DNA of 64,000 bases from Streptomyces laurentii (GTDB lineage Bacteria > Actinomycetota > Actinomycetes > Streptomycetales > Streptomycetaceae), in the NCBI GenBank assembly GCA_002355495.1, contig AP017424.1, forward strand, positions 7,939,501 to 8,003,500. The letters are read 5' to 3'. The translations under genes and the position numbers were made by a program. The stretch's first letter is position 1. Every line of letters starts with the position of its first letter. Below the pieces are notes generated by a model. The model saw nothing but the letters and a program-made list of their open reading frames with translations. It had not been told where the DNA came from and ran no database searches. Positions 41,071-48,949 of this stretch are shown here, piece after piece.

Positions 41071-43836
41071 TCAGCCCGGCAGCCGGACCATCCAGTGCCG
41101 GGGGCTTGTGTGCCGGATCCGCAGGAGGAACCCCAGGATTCCGGCGGAACCGTCGCTCCAACTCGTCGAGACGTCCCCGTACTCGTTGGGGAAGACCAGA
41201 TGGCCGCCGCGGCGGGCACCTTCGCGGACGAGGAGACGGGCCAGTTCCCCGGCCCGCGCCCGGGTGGCCGGATCGCCCATGGCGTCGGCCACGTCGAGGA
41301 GGAAGTCGCCGTTGCCGGCGAGGCCGTGACACTGGGTCAGGGCCGCCCGGGAGGCGCGCTCGGTGACGGCGTACGTGCCGTACCGGGCCGCCTCGCCGAA
41401 CCGGTCGTCACCGGTGGCCTCCCACAGCCGCACGAGGAACATCCCGATCCCCGCCGACCCGTGGCACCAGTACGGGGCCGTCGGCACGTCCCCGGCCCGG
41501 GCCGGCCATTGCGCCGCCCCGCCGACGACAAGGGCACTGGCCAGCAGGTACTCGCCCGCCTGGACGGCCGGCTCCCGGTGCTCGCGGGATCCCGAGACGG
41601 CCGAGGCCGCCAGCAGGAAGCAGCCGATCCCGGCGGTCCCGTGCGCGAAGCCGAGATAGCGGCTGCCCCCGTCCGGCTCGTCGGCCTCCGCCGGAACCGG
41701 CCAGCTCACCGCGGACGCGTCGCGTCGCGCCGCGGCCGCCAGCCGGTCCGCCGCGTCGACGGCGAGCTCGGCGAAGCGCGCCTCACCGGTGCGCTGGAAC
41801 AGATGGAGGAAGGCCAGACCGCTGCCCGCGGTGCCGTGGGTGATGTCGTGATGGGGCGTGGACAGCAGGGGCGCCGACGCCAGGGCCAGCGCGTGGTCGG
41901 TCAGCCGGCGGTCGCCCAGGGCGCGCCCGGCGTCGTACAGCGCCCAGGCCGTGCCCGGGCCGCCGAAGTGCAGGCCGGGGCGGGGCGAGCGGAGGTCGGT
42001 ACGGTCCGCGATCCAGCGGCCCGCGGTCGCGAGCACGTCGGGCAGGCGCGGATCACCGGTGAGCTCCCAGTACCGGGTCAGGACGGCCAGGACTCCGGCC
42101 GCGCCCTGCTGCACGGTGCACGGCCCGCTCTCCCCGGCCGAGGTGGACACCGGCCACAGCCGGCGGTCGTCGTCCGGCGTCATCGAGTCGACGAGATGGG
42201 CGACGACCCCGGCCACCGCCTCGTCCACGTCGTCGGCCGGCGCTTCGGGGGCGGGGGCGCCGCGGTTCGACCGGGCGCCACGGTGCGTCCGGGCGGGCGG
42301 TTCGGACGCCACCGGCGGTACGGAGGGCACCGGCGATACGGAGGGCACCGACGTCACCGACGAAACGGACGTCCCCGGTACCGTCTTCCGGAGGACCTCG
42401 CGCGCCCGGGCCGGGGCCCAGCGCTCGGCGGGCTCGTCCCGCATCAGCCCGAGGATCGTTTCCGCCAGGTCCTCGGGCAGTCCGAGCGGCCCGGCGCAGG
42501 CGGCCAGCCACTCCGCGAGCCGCCGCTCCGGGGCCCGCGCGTCGGGCTCCTCGGGCAGCAGGGTCGGCACCTTCCCCGCCAGGACGAAGCACAGGCAGGC
42601 GCCGAGACTGTAGTAGTCACCGGTCGCGTGAACGGGCGCGCCGACGAGGCGCTCGGGCGGGCTGAATCCGGGCGTCCCCACCCGGGTCGGCAGGGGGGAC
42701 TCGTCCTCCATGACGGCCAGTTCCAGGTCGATCAGCCGCAGTTCGCCGTCCGGGCGGACCATGATGTTCGCCGGCGTGAAGTCCCGCAGGACGCAGCCGT
42801 GCGCGTGGGCCGCCGCGACCAGCTCCACCAGGCGCGCGGCCTGGTCCAGCGCGTCGGAGCGGTAGGCCGTGCCTCCGACGTCGCGGAAGCGTTCCGCCAC
42901 CCAGTTGCGCAGCGGGATCCCCGGTACTTGCTCCTCGGCCAGGAACAGATGCCCGCCGTGTTCGAACAAGCCCAGCGGTTGCGGAGCCAGTCCGGTGTCC
43001 TTGAGCCGCTCCAGGATCCGCGCCTCGGCGCGCAGCCAGTCGCGTACGTCGGAGCCGCTCGCGTCGGCCTCCACGTGCGGCCGGGCCTCCTTGATCACCA
43101 CGGGGGCGCCCGTACGGACACACGTACCCCGGTAGACACCGCCCTTGTTGGTGTGCCGGATCGCCTCCCACACCGCGTACCGCCCGCCGATGACCACCGG
43201 GCCGTCCGCGGGCTTCGCCCCGCGCGCAGGCGCGGGCACCGCGGAGACGGGGAAGGGACTGACGGCCCAGGCCGGCGGAGCGTAGTGACCGGTGCGCTTG
43301 TCCTCCACGGGATTGCCGTCGGGGTCCTCGATGAACCACACCAGCAGACCGTCGTCCGACAGCCGCCGCCGGGCGACGAAGGAGCCGTAGCGGTAGTGCA
43401 CCAGACTCTGCGGGGTGTACGGCTGGTCGGACAGGATCCGTGGGCCGCTCAGCCCCGTCGTGGCCTGGTGCAGCTCCTCGGCCAGCCGGACCGCCTCGGC
43501 GTCGGAGCGCGGATAGACGGTGATGAACTTGCCCGCGTTCCCCCGGGGAGTGGCACGGGAGTTGAGAGCACTCACCTGCTCGATCGACCGGGCGAACTTG
43601 AACGCGGAACCCTCCCGCAGCAGCACGCCCAGGGCGTGCGCGAGAACCGCCGGCGCGGAGGCGGCCGTCGCCGAGACGTGCAGTTTCCAGCCCTGTTCGC
43701 GTCGTGTCCCGGACAGCGGCGCGACGTGGCACCACATGTCGTTCGCGTCGGTGGTCCACCGGGTGTCCGTGCCCGTCGCCCGCAGCGCGTGACGGAGCAG
43801 GTCTTCCAGATCGGCGTCGCTCGCATGGTTCGTCAT
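41071..43836 (-). CDS. lanL: Class IV lanthipeptide synthetase LanL
   Basis: A 921-residue trifunctional enzyme. It has an N-terminal phospho-Ser/Thr lyase region (about 1-200), a Ser/Thr kinase domain (about 215-485; Lys249 in VVIKE, RDFTPANIM with Asp352, Asp370 in LIDLELA) and a C-terminal LanC-like cyclase (about 540-921). The cyclase keeps the zinc ligands Cys791 (YWCHG) and Cys836-His837 (QCHGLAGNG), which separates class IV from class III. A Ser/Val/Pro-rich repetitive linker (about 487-540) joins kinase and cyclase. ATG 43836 (MTNHASDAD) has GGAGAGGG upstream. It phosphorylates and eliminates Ser/Thr of the adjacent LanA and cyclizes the result. It is first in the lanL-lanA-transporter run. 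Confidence 0.96.
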   Translation of the reverse strand: MTNHASDADLEDLLRHALRATGTDTRWTTDANDMWCHVAPLSGTRREQGWKLHVSATAASAPAVLAHALGVLLREGSAFKFARSIEQVSALNSRATPRGNAGKFITVYPRSDAEAVRLAEELHQATTGLSGPRILSDQPYTPQSLVHYRYGSFVARRRLSDDGLLVWFIEDPDGNPVEDKRTGHYAPPAWAVSPFPVSAVPAPARGAKPADGPVVIGGRYAVWEAIRHTNKGGVYRGTCVRTGAPVVIKEARPHVEADASGSDVRDWLRAEARILERLKDTGLAPQPLGLFEHGGHLFLAEEQVPGIPLRNWVAERFRDVGGTAYRSDALDQAARLVELVAAAHAHGCVLRDFTPANIMVRPDGELRLIDLELAVMEDESPLPTRVGTPGFSPPERLVGAPVHATGDYYSLGACLCFVLAGKVPTLLPEEPDARAPERRLAEWLAACAGPLGLPEDLAETILGLMRDEPAERWAPARAREVLRKTVPGTSVSSVTSVPSVSPVPSVPPVASEPPARTHRGARSNRGAPAPEAPADDVDEAVAGVVAHLVDSMTPDDDRRLWPVSTSAGESGPCTVQQGAAGVLAVLTRYWELTGDPRLPDVLATAGRWIADRTDLRSPRPGLHFGGPGTAWALYDAGRALGDRRLTDHALALASAPLLSTPHHDITHGTAGSGLAFLHLFQRTGEARFAELAVDAADRLAAAARRDASAVSWPVPAEADEPDGGSRYLGFAHGTAGIGCFLLAASAVSGSREHREPAVQAGEYLLASALVVGGAAQWPARAGDVPTAPYWCHGSAGIGMFLVRLWEATGDDRFGEAARYGTYAVTERASRAALTQCHGLAGNGDFLLDVADAMGDPATRARAGELARLLVREGARRGGHLVFPNEYGDVSTSWSDGSAGILGFLLRIRHTSPRHWMVRLPG

Positions 43837-44158
43837 GCCTGTCCCTCTCCACGGTGAGAACCGCTGGCGGGAGGGTGCCCTATGACATGAACCGACCAAC
43901 ACGGGCCCTGTCATGTTCACTTGATCCAGCGAGCGCGCGCCGCCGCTCTTCCACCAAGAGGCGCGACCCGCGCGGAAAGAGGCGCACGGGCGCGCACGGC
44001 AAGGCGCCGACACCTCGCACGCCCACCGCGCTCCTTACCCGCCCGAGGCACGCCCGGCGCGTGGGAAGAGCGCGAGGAGTGTGACCGCGCGGGGGAAGAG
44101 GCCCGTCGGGTGGCACTGCCGCCGCAGGTGGCGGGCTTCCCTCCCCGGCCCCGAGCCG
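43837..44158. other. Intergenic region upstream of lanL
   Basis: 322 bp between lanL and the beta-lactamase gene, both on the - strand. It should hold the lanL promoter, since the lan genes start here. The AT-richer part near 43880-43925 repeats a CATG-centred element (GACATGAAC at about 43883, GTCATGTTC at about 43910), but I cannot assign a -10/-35 pair. No further gene seen. Confidence 0.4.
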
Positions 44159-45088
44159 TCAGCCGATCGCCGCCGCCAGCAGCGTGGCCGTACGGGCGAG
44201 GAGGAGTTCGTCGGCGGCGGCGTCCGGGTGCGGTCGGGTGGACAGGACGGACAGCACCACGGGTGTCCCGTCGGCGGTCCAGGCGACCCCGGCGTCGTTC
44301 GTGGTCCCGTAGTCCCCGGTGCCCGTCTTGTCCGCGAGCGTCCAGTCCGGTGGAAGACCGGCCCGCAGCCGGGCCGTGCCGGTGGTGTTGCCGCGCATCC
44401 ACGCGGTCAAGCGGTGCCGGTCCCGAGGGGTGAGCACCTCGCCCAGGAGGAGACCCGTGAGCGTGTACGCGAACGCGGCCGGGCTCGTCGTGTCGGTCAC
44501 GCGCCCCGGCTCGGCGGAGTTCAGCGCGGGCTCCCAGCGGTCCAGGCGCGTCACCCGGTCACCGAGGGAGCGGCAGAATCGGGTGATCGCGGTCGGCCCG
44601 CCCAGTTCGCGCAGCAGCAGGTTGTCGGCGGCGTTGTCGCTGTACTGGAGTGTCGCGGCGCACAGTTCGGCGATCGTCATGCCGTCCGCGATGTGCTCGG
44701 CGGTCCCGGTGACCGGACCGTAGCCCGAGTCGGCGACATCCTGGTGGCTGTACCGGACGCGCCGCGCGAGGAACTCCCCGTCCCGGTCGAGATCGCGCAA
44801 CACCGCGGCGGCCGTCACGACCTTGTGCACCGAGCAGATCGGGAATGGTTCCCCGGCGCGGTACGACACCTGTGCACCCGTGACCATGTTCCGCGCGAAC
44901 ACGCCCAGCCGGGCCGCGTGCTCCCGATCCAGGGCGGCCAGCGCCCGTACGACACCGGCCGCCCGCCCCCGCTTCCGTACTCCGCTCGCCGCATGGGCCG
45001 GCCCGCTCACCGCCGGCACGGCCGCCAGTGCCGCGCCGACACCCAGCCCCAGTACTGACCGCCGGTTCCTGCTTCCCTCGGTGGGCAC
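44159..45088 (-). CDS. bla: Class A beta-lactamase, Tat-exported
   Basis: A 309-residue serine beta-lactamase. The N terminus has a twin-arginine signal (RNRRSVLGLG, then APAVSGPAHAA-like cleavage). All class A elements are present: the active-site SVHK (SxxK) after PFPIC, YSDN (SDN loop), RWEPALN with the general-base Glu of the omega loop, and KTGTGDYG (KTG). It should hydrolyse penicillins or cephalosporins outside the membrane. The start is GTG 45088. It is transcribed towards lanL but separated by 322 bp, so probably independent, and is divergent from gdhA. A 14-bp palindrome lies about 40 bp upstream. Confidence 0.95.
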   Translation of the reverse strand: MPTEGSRNRRSVLGLGVGAALAAVPAVSGPAHAASGVRKRGRAAGVVRALAALDREHAARLGVFARNMVTGAQVSYRAGEPFPICSVHKVVTAAAVLRDLDRDGEFLARRVRYSHQDVADSGYGPVTGTAEHIADGMTIAELCAATLQYSDNAADNLLLRELGGPTAITRFCRSLGDRVTRLDRWEPALNSAEPGRVTDTTSPAAFAYTLTGLLLGEVLTPRDRHRLTAWMRGNTTGTARLRAGLPPDWTLADKTGTGDYGTTNDAGVAWTADGTPVVLSVLSTRPHPDAAADELLLARTATLLAAAIG

Positions 45089-45125
45089 GTCCGCGTCCTC
45101 TCTGTCTGAAGTCGGTGCATCCGCG

Positions 45126-45139
45126 GCGGATTTATCCGC
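45126..45139. promoter_or_regulatory. Palindrome upstream of beta-lactamase
   Basis: GCGGATTTATCCGC is a perfect 6-bp inverted repeat with a TT centre, 38-51 bp upstream of the bla start. It is possibly an operator. The rest of the 333-bp bla-gdhA divergent region (45089-45421) shows no gene or other repeat that I can support. Confidence 0.35.
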
Positions 45140-45421
45140 GAATGGAGAAGCACGCGAACAATATCGGGTTCATCCTCCCGGCCCACGTGCCTCGCGTTGC
45201 GCAAGAGGCCATGGAGACGGGTGCGGGACGTCGCGCCGACCCCCGGCCGGGGTCGGCAGACCCCTTGTGTCCAGGCCGTTCTTCACCAGGGGCTCCACGT
45301 TGTGGACGGCTCCACGGGCGCGATCCGAACTCCCTTACGATCCGCTCCGCATGGGGGTCGCCGGTCCGGGGAACGCCACCGGACGCGACCCCCGACCGAC
45401 GTCCACGTGAGAGGTATGCCC

Positions 45422-46798
45422 ATGCCCACGCTGCCCGCCCAGCCCACCCACGGGACCATGCCCGCCCTGCTGCGCCCGCTCCACGCCGAGGTGCTGCGGC
45501 GCAATCCCGGTGAACCCGAGTTCCACCAGGCCCTCGGCGAGGTCCTGGAGACCCTGGAGCCGGTCCTCACCGCCCGCCCCGAGCTCCTGGAGGCCCGCGT
45601 CCTGGAGCGCCTCGTGGAGCCCGAGCGGCAGATCATCTTCCGGGTGCCGTGGCAGGACGACGCCGGCCGGGTGCACGTCAACCGCGGCATTCGCGTCGAA
45701 TTCAACAGCGCCCTCGGCCCGTACAAGGGCGGGCTGCGCTTCCACCCGACCGTCGGCCTCGGCACGGTCAAGTTCCTCGGCTTCGAACAGATCTTCAAGA
45801 ACGCGCTGACCGGCCTGAACATCGGCGGTGGCAAGGGTGGCAGCGACTTCGACCCCCGGGGCCGCTCCGACGCCGAAGTGATGCGCTTCTGTCAGTCCTT
45901 CATGACCGAGCTCCACCGCCACCTCGGCGAGCACACCGACGTACCCGCGGGCGACATCGGCGTCGGCACCCGGGAGATCGGCTATCTCTTCGGCCAGTAC
46001 CGGCGCCTCACCAACCGCTGGGAGCCCGGCGTCCTCACCGGCAAGGGCATCGGCTGGGGCGGCTCCCTGGTCCGCTCCGAGGCGACCGGATACGGCAACG
46101 TCCTTTTCGCCCTGGAAATGCTGAGGACCCGCGGCGACGACCTGGACGGTCGCCGGGTCACCGTCTCCGGCTCCGGGAACGTCGCCCTCTACTCGATCGA
46201 GAAGGCCCAGGCGCTGGGCGCCCACGTCCTGACGGCCTCGGACTCCGGCGGCTACGTCGTCGACGAGAAGGGCATCGACCTCGACCTCCTCAAGCAGATC
46301 AAGGAAGTCGAGCGCGGCCGGATCTGCGACTACGCCGAACGCCGCGGCGGTTCCGCACGGTACGTGGCGGGCGGCAGCGTCTGGGACGTGCCCGCCGACG
46401 TGGCCCTCCCCTCGGCCACCCAGAACGAACTGGACGCCGACGCCGCGCTCACTCTCGTACGCAACGGGGTGAAGGCGGTGTCCGAGGGCGCCAACATGCC
46501 CACCACCCCCGGCGCCATCCACATCCTGCGCGACGCGGACGTCCTCTTCGGCCCCGGAAAGGCGGCCAACGCCGGCGGGGTCGCCACCAGCGCCCTGGAG
46601 ATGCAGCAGAACGCGGCCCGGGTGTCGTGGACCTTCGAGGAGGTCGAGACCCGCCTCACCGACATCATGCGCGACATCCACACCACCCTGCGCGCGACCG
46701 CGGACCGGTACGGCGCCCCCGGGGACTACGTCCTTGGCGCCAACGCCGCCGGCTTCGAGCGCGTCGCCGACGCGATGCTCGCCCAGGGCATCATCTGA
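45422..46798 (+). CDS. gdhA: NADP-type glutamate dehydrogenase
   Basis: A 458-residue glutamate dehydrogenase that aminates 2-oxoglutarate to glutamate with ammonium and NAD(P)H, linking carbon and nitrogen metabolism. Hexameric-family motifs are present: GPYKGGLRFHPTVGLGTVKFLGFEQ, GGGKGGSDFDPRGRSDAEVMRFCQSF (catalytic Lys region), DIGVGTREIGYLFG, the Rossmann loop SGSGNVALYSIEK, and ALEMQQNAARVSWTFEEV. ATG 45422 is preferred over ATG 45416 because GAGAGG then has a 7-bp spacing. It is monocistronic and converges on the Nudix gene. This is a housekeeping gene with no obvious tie to the clusters. Confidence 0.96.
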   Translation: MPTLPAQPTHGTMPALLRPLHAEVLRRNPGEPEFHQALGEVLETLEPVLTARPELLEARVLERLVEPERQIIFRVPWQDDAGRVHVNRGIRVEFNSALGPYKGGLRFHPTVGLGTVKFLGFEQIFKNALTGLNIGGGKGGSDFDPRGRSDAEVMRFCQSFMTELHRHLGEHTDVPAGDIGVGTREIGYLFGQYRRLTNRWEPGVLTGKGIGWGGSLVRSEATGYGNVLFALEMLRTRGDDLDGRRVTVSGSGNVALYSIEKAQALGAHVLTASDSGGYVVDEKGIDLDLLKQIKEVERGRICDYAERRGGSARYVAGGSVWDVPADVALPSATQNELDADAALTLVRNGVKAVSEGANMPTTPGAIHILRDADVLFGPGKAANAGGVATSALEMQQNAARVSWTFEEVETRLTDIMRDIHTTLRATADRYGAPGDYVLGANAAGFERVADAMLAQGII

Positions 46799-46897
46799 CC
46801 CTGCCCCTCCTCGCCGCGCCTGCCGGGGGTGCACAGGGCGTACGGCGTACAGAGTGGTACGGCGTACGGCGAGGCGTGGCAGTGGGTCGGGCCGCGG

Positions 46898-47440
46898 TCA
46901 CACCCAGGTGTAGTTCTCGTCGGTGACGGCTTCGAGGGAGGCGTCGGTGACGGCGGCGCGGGGGTCGGGGAGGGCGGCGAGGGCGGGGCCGAGGGGAGGG
47001 AAGAGCGGCAGTCCGGCGGTCGCGCGGTAGTCGATCCACTCGATGACACCGGTCTCGTAGCCGCCGTCGGGGAGTTCGTCCTGCTCGGTCTCGGCGAGGC
47101 CTGCCCGGACCTCGGGGGAGATGTGGAGGCGGTAGATCAGGTGGAGCTTGCGCGGCGACGGGGTCGGGCCGGGACGGGTGACACGCTGGTCGACCACCCA
47201 CATCAAGTCGCCGCCTTCGGCCTGGGCGACATCGAGGTCGAGTTCCTCTGAGAGCTCGCGGGCAAGGGCCTCTTCCAGGTCCTCGCCGTCCTCGACGTTG
47301 CCGCCGGGCGGGGTGTAGTGGGTGGAGTCGGCGCGGTCGCGGCGGATCAGGGCGACGTCGTCGCCGCAGAAGACCAGGGCCCCGGCCCGGATCTTGATCC
47401 GGGAGAACGGGACCGGCGGGGTGTCGGGAGCGTTCGTCAT
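46898..47440 (-). CDS. Nudix hydrolase
   Basis: A 180-residue Nudix-family pyrophosphohydrolase, which cleaves nucleoside diphosphates linked to another group using a divalent metal. The Nudix box is GGNVEDGEDLEEALARELSEELDLD (about residues 46-70), containing REL-x-EEL. ATG 47440 (MTNAPDTPPV) is chosen over 47482, which would overlap the divergent regulator gene. The C-terminal part (IEWIDYRATAGLPLFPPLG) is typical of actinomycete members with unknown substrate. It shares a 41-bp divergent promoter region with the CGNR gene. Confidence 0.92.
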   Translation of the reverse strand: MTNAPDTPPVPFSRIKIRAGALVFCGDDVALIRRDRADSTHYTPPGGNVEDGEDLEEALARELSEELDLDVAQAEGGDLMWVVDQRVTRPGPTPSPRKLHLIYRLHISPEVRAGLAETEQDELPDGGYETGVIEWIDYRATAGLPLFPPLGPALAALPDPRAAVTDASLEAVTDENYTWV

Positions 47441-47481
47441 GGCGGCCAGTATGGTGGCCGTCCCCGGGGCAGGGGCTTGCA

Positions 47482-48060
47482 ATGCGTGATGTCACTGGTC
47501 AATATGGTTACGTGAATCATGCCTTTCCCTGCGGGACACTCTGCCTCGACTTCGTCGGCACGCTGCGGGCGCGCCGCAACGCCGCGCCGCTGGAGAAGCT
47601 GGCCACGCCCGGGCTCCTGGACGACTGGTTCCTGGAGTCGGAGATGCTGGACCTGGCGCCCGGCGCGAACGAGGCGGATGTGACGATCACCGTGCAGCTG
47701 CGCGAGGCGATCTACGACCTGGTGGTCGCCCGGCTCGACGGCGCGTCCCTCCCGGTGGAGGCGGTGGCCGAGGTGAACATGCACGCGTCCGGCCTGCCGG
47801 TGACGCTGCGGCTGGGCCCCGACGGAGTCATGCGGACCGGTTCGGTCGCACAGGGGCTGGCGGCACTGGCCCGCGAGGCGGTCCAAGTGCTGGGCGGGGA
47901 CGAGGCCACGCTGCTGCGGGAGTGCGCCCGCCCGGAGTGCACGCAGGTCTACCTCGACCGCTCGCGGGGCCACCGCCGGGAATGGTGTGCGATGCGGACC
48001 TGCGGCAACCGGGTCAAGGCCGCCAATTACCGGGCACGACAGCACGCCGCCCAGGCCTGA
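47482..48060 (+). CDS. CGNR zinc-finger / ABATE-domain regulator
   Basis: A 192-residue putative transcription factor. The N-terminal ABATE region (GTLCLDFVGTLRARRN) precedes a C-terminal CGNR zinc finger (CARPECTQVYLDRSRG, then WCAMRTCGNRVKAANYRARQ), in which four Cys bind zinc. The start could be ATG 47482 (AGGGG upstream) or GTG 47512 (VNHAFPCG). The palindrome at 47491-47511 lies between them, so the shorter form would place the operator directly before the start codon. CGNR proteins are thought to be DNA-binding regulators, with few characterised. It is the only regulator gene in the window sitting on one of the repeated palindromes and is a candidate (unproven) to bind them. Confidence 0.88.
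   Translation: MRDVTGQYGYVNHAFPCGTLCLDFVGTLRARRNAAPLEKLATPGLLDDWFLESEMLDLAPGANEADVTITVQLREAIYDLVVARLDGASLPVEAVAEVNMHASGLPVTLRLGPDGVMRTGSVAQGLAALAREAVQVLGGDEATLLRECARPECTQVYLDRSRGHRREWCAMRTCGNRVKAANYRARQHAAQA
47491..47511. promoter_or_regulatory. Repeated palindrome site 1 (CGNR gene)
   Basis: Core TCACTGGTCAATATGGTTA, flanked by G and C, fits TMACC-N2-TCAA-N3-GGTKA with one mismatch (T at position 5). It overlaps the 5' end of the CGNR regulator and is 51 bp upstream of the divergent Nudix gene. Confidence 0.6.
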
Positions 48061-48138
48061 CCGGGCGTTGGCCGGGCGTTGGCCGGCAGACCCGAGGAGC
48101 GCTCCGCGCCTCTGCCGTACTTCTGTCCGCCGGCATAA

Positions 48139-48159
48139 ATCACCTGCTTGACTGGTTAT
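48139..48159. promoter_or_regulatory. Repeated palindrome site 2 (upstream of msrA)
   Basis: Core TCACCTGCTTGACTGGTTA (48140-48158). Read on the other strand it is TAACCAGTCAAGCAGGTGA, a full match to the consensus. It lies 119 bp before the msrA start in an AT-rich patch. Confidence 0.65.
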
Positions 48160-48277
48160 ATCGCGTGTGCCAGTCTGCGGGTGTGTCATCCGGGAGGTGG
48201 CACGCCCAGGCTGCCCGACCGGCCTCGCGAGACCGGCCGGGAGGCGATGCGACACGCGAAGAGGACGGTGACGGACG

Positions 48278-48790
48278 ATGACCGGCAGCGAGGAGAGGGC
48301 CGTACTGGCGGGCGGCTGCTTCTGGGGTATGCAGGAGCTCATCCGCGCGCAGCCCGGAGTCCTGGCGACGCGGGTGGGATACAGCGGTGGCGACCTGGCT
48401 CACCCGACGTACCGCCATCACGCCGGGCACGCGGAGTCCGTCGAGATCGTCTTCGACGGGGCGGTGACCGACTACCGCACCCTGCTGGAGTTCTTCTTCC
48501 AGATTCACGACCCGAGCACCCGGGACCGTCAGGGCAACGACATCGGGGACAGCTACCGTTCCGCCGTGTTCTACCTGGACGCCGAGCAGCGGAAGGTCGC
48601 CGAGGACACCATCGCCGACGTGGACGCCTCGGGACTGTGGCCGGGACCGGTGGTCACCGAGGTCACCCCGGCGGGCCCGTTCTGGGAGGCCGAGCCCGAG
48701 CACCAGGACTATCTGCGGCGCTACCCGGACGGCTACACCTGCCACTTCCCGCGCCCCGGCTGGCGGCTGCCGAGGCGGGACGAGTCCTGA
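48278..48790 (+). CDS. msrA: Peptide-methionine (S)-S-oxide reductase
   Basis: MsrA, 170 residues, reduces the S-epimer of methionine sulfoxide in proteins, repairing oxidative damage in the cytoplasm. The catalytic motif GGCFWGMQE is at residues 12-20, and GYSGGDLAHPTYRHHAGHAESVEIVFD and FFFQIHDPSTRDRQGNDIGDSYRSAVFY follow as in the family. ATG 48278 follows GACGGACG, a weak ribosome-binding site. A palindrome shared with the molybdopterin oxidoreductase gene lies upstream. A strong hairpin follows, so it is monocistronic. Confidence 0.96.
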   Translation: MTGSEERAVLAGGCFWGMQELIRAQPGVLATRVGYSGGDLAHPTYRHHAGHAESVEIVFDGAVTDYRTLLEFFFQIHDPSTRDRQGNDIGDSYRSAVFYLDAEQRKVAEDTIADVDASGLWPGPVVTEVTPAGPFWEAEPEHQDYLRRYPDGYTCHFPRPGWRLPRRDES

Positions 48791-48811
48791 CGGTACGTAC
48801 GGCCGGCCCGG

Positions 48812-48868
48812 CGATCCCGCGACCGCGTGCGTCTCGCGGCCAAGCGAACGCGCGCGGTCGCGGGATCG
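48812..48868 (+). terminator. 16-bp hairpin after msrA
   Basis: CGATCCCGCGACCGCG (48812-48827) pairs exactly with 48853-48868 around a 25-nt loop, 22 bp past the msrA stop and just before the next promoter. Confidence 0.75.
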
Positions 48869-48880
48869 GCCCCGACTCCC

Positions 48881-48911
48881 TTGACCTGAAGCGCACTTGA
48901 GTTTCTAGCGT
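48881..48911 (+). promoter_or_regulatory. MerR-type promoter with 19-bp spacer
   Basis: TTGACC (-35, 48881-48886) and TAGCGT (-10, 48906-48911) are separated by 19 bp holding an imperfect dyad, CTGAAG-cgca-CTTGAG. A long spacer carrying a dyad is the hallmark of MerR-activated promoters (known for MerR and SoxR). The promoter drives the NAD(P)-binding protein at 48950. Confidence 0.6.
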
Positions 48912-48949
48912 GTCGTCAGCTGATCACCCGACGACGGAAGAAGACGCTT

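Noticed and set aside
44159..45088. Beta-lactamase as part of the lanthipeptide cluster
   Set aside because: Same strand but 322 bp away, with its own upstream palindrome. A beta-lactamase has no known role for a lanthipeptide, so it is treated as independent.
46820..46880. Repeated TACGGCGTAC elements between gdhA and the Nudix gene
   Set aside because: Short partial direct repeats without a stable stem. They might add to termination but I cannot support a specific call.
48061..48090. Short direct repeat GGGCGTTGGCC x2 after the CGNR gene
   Set aside because: Only two tandem units of about 11 bp, with no spacer-repeat pattern; not a CRISPR array and not clearly functional.
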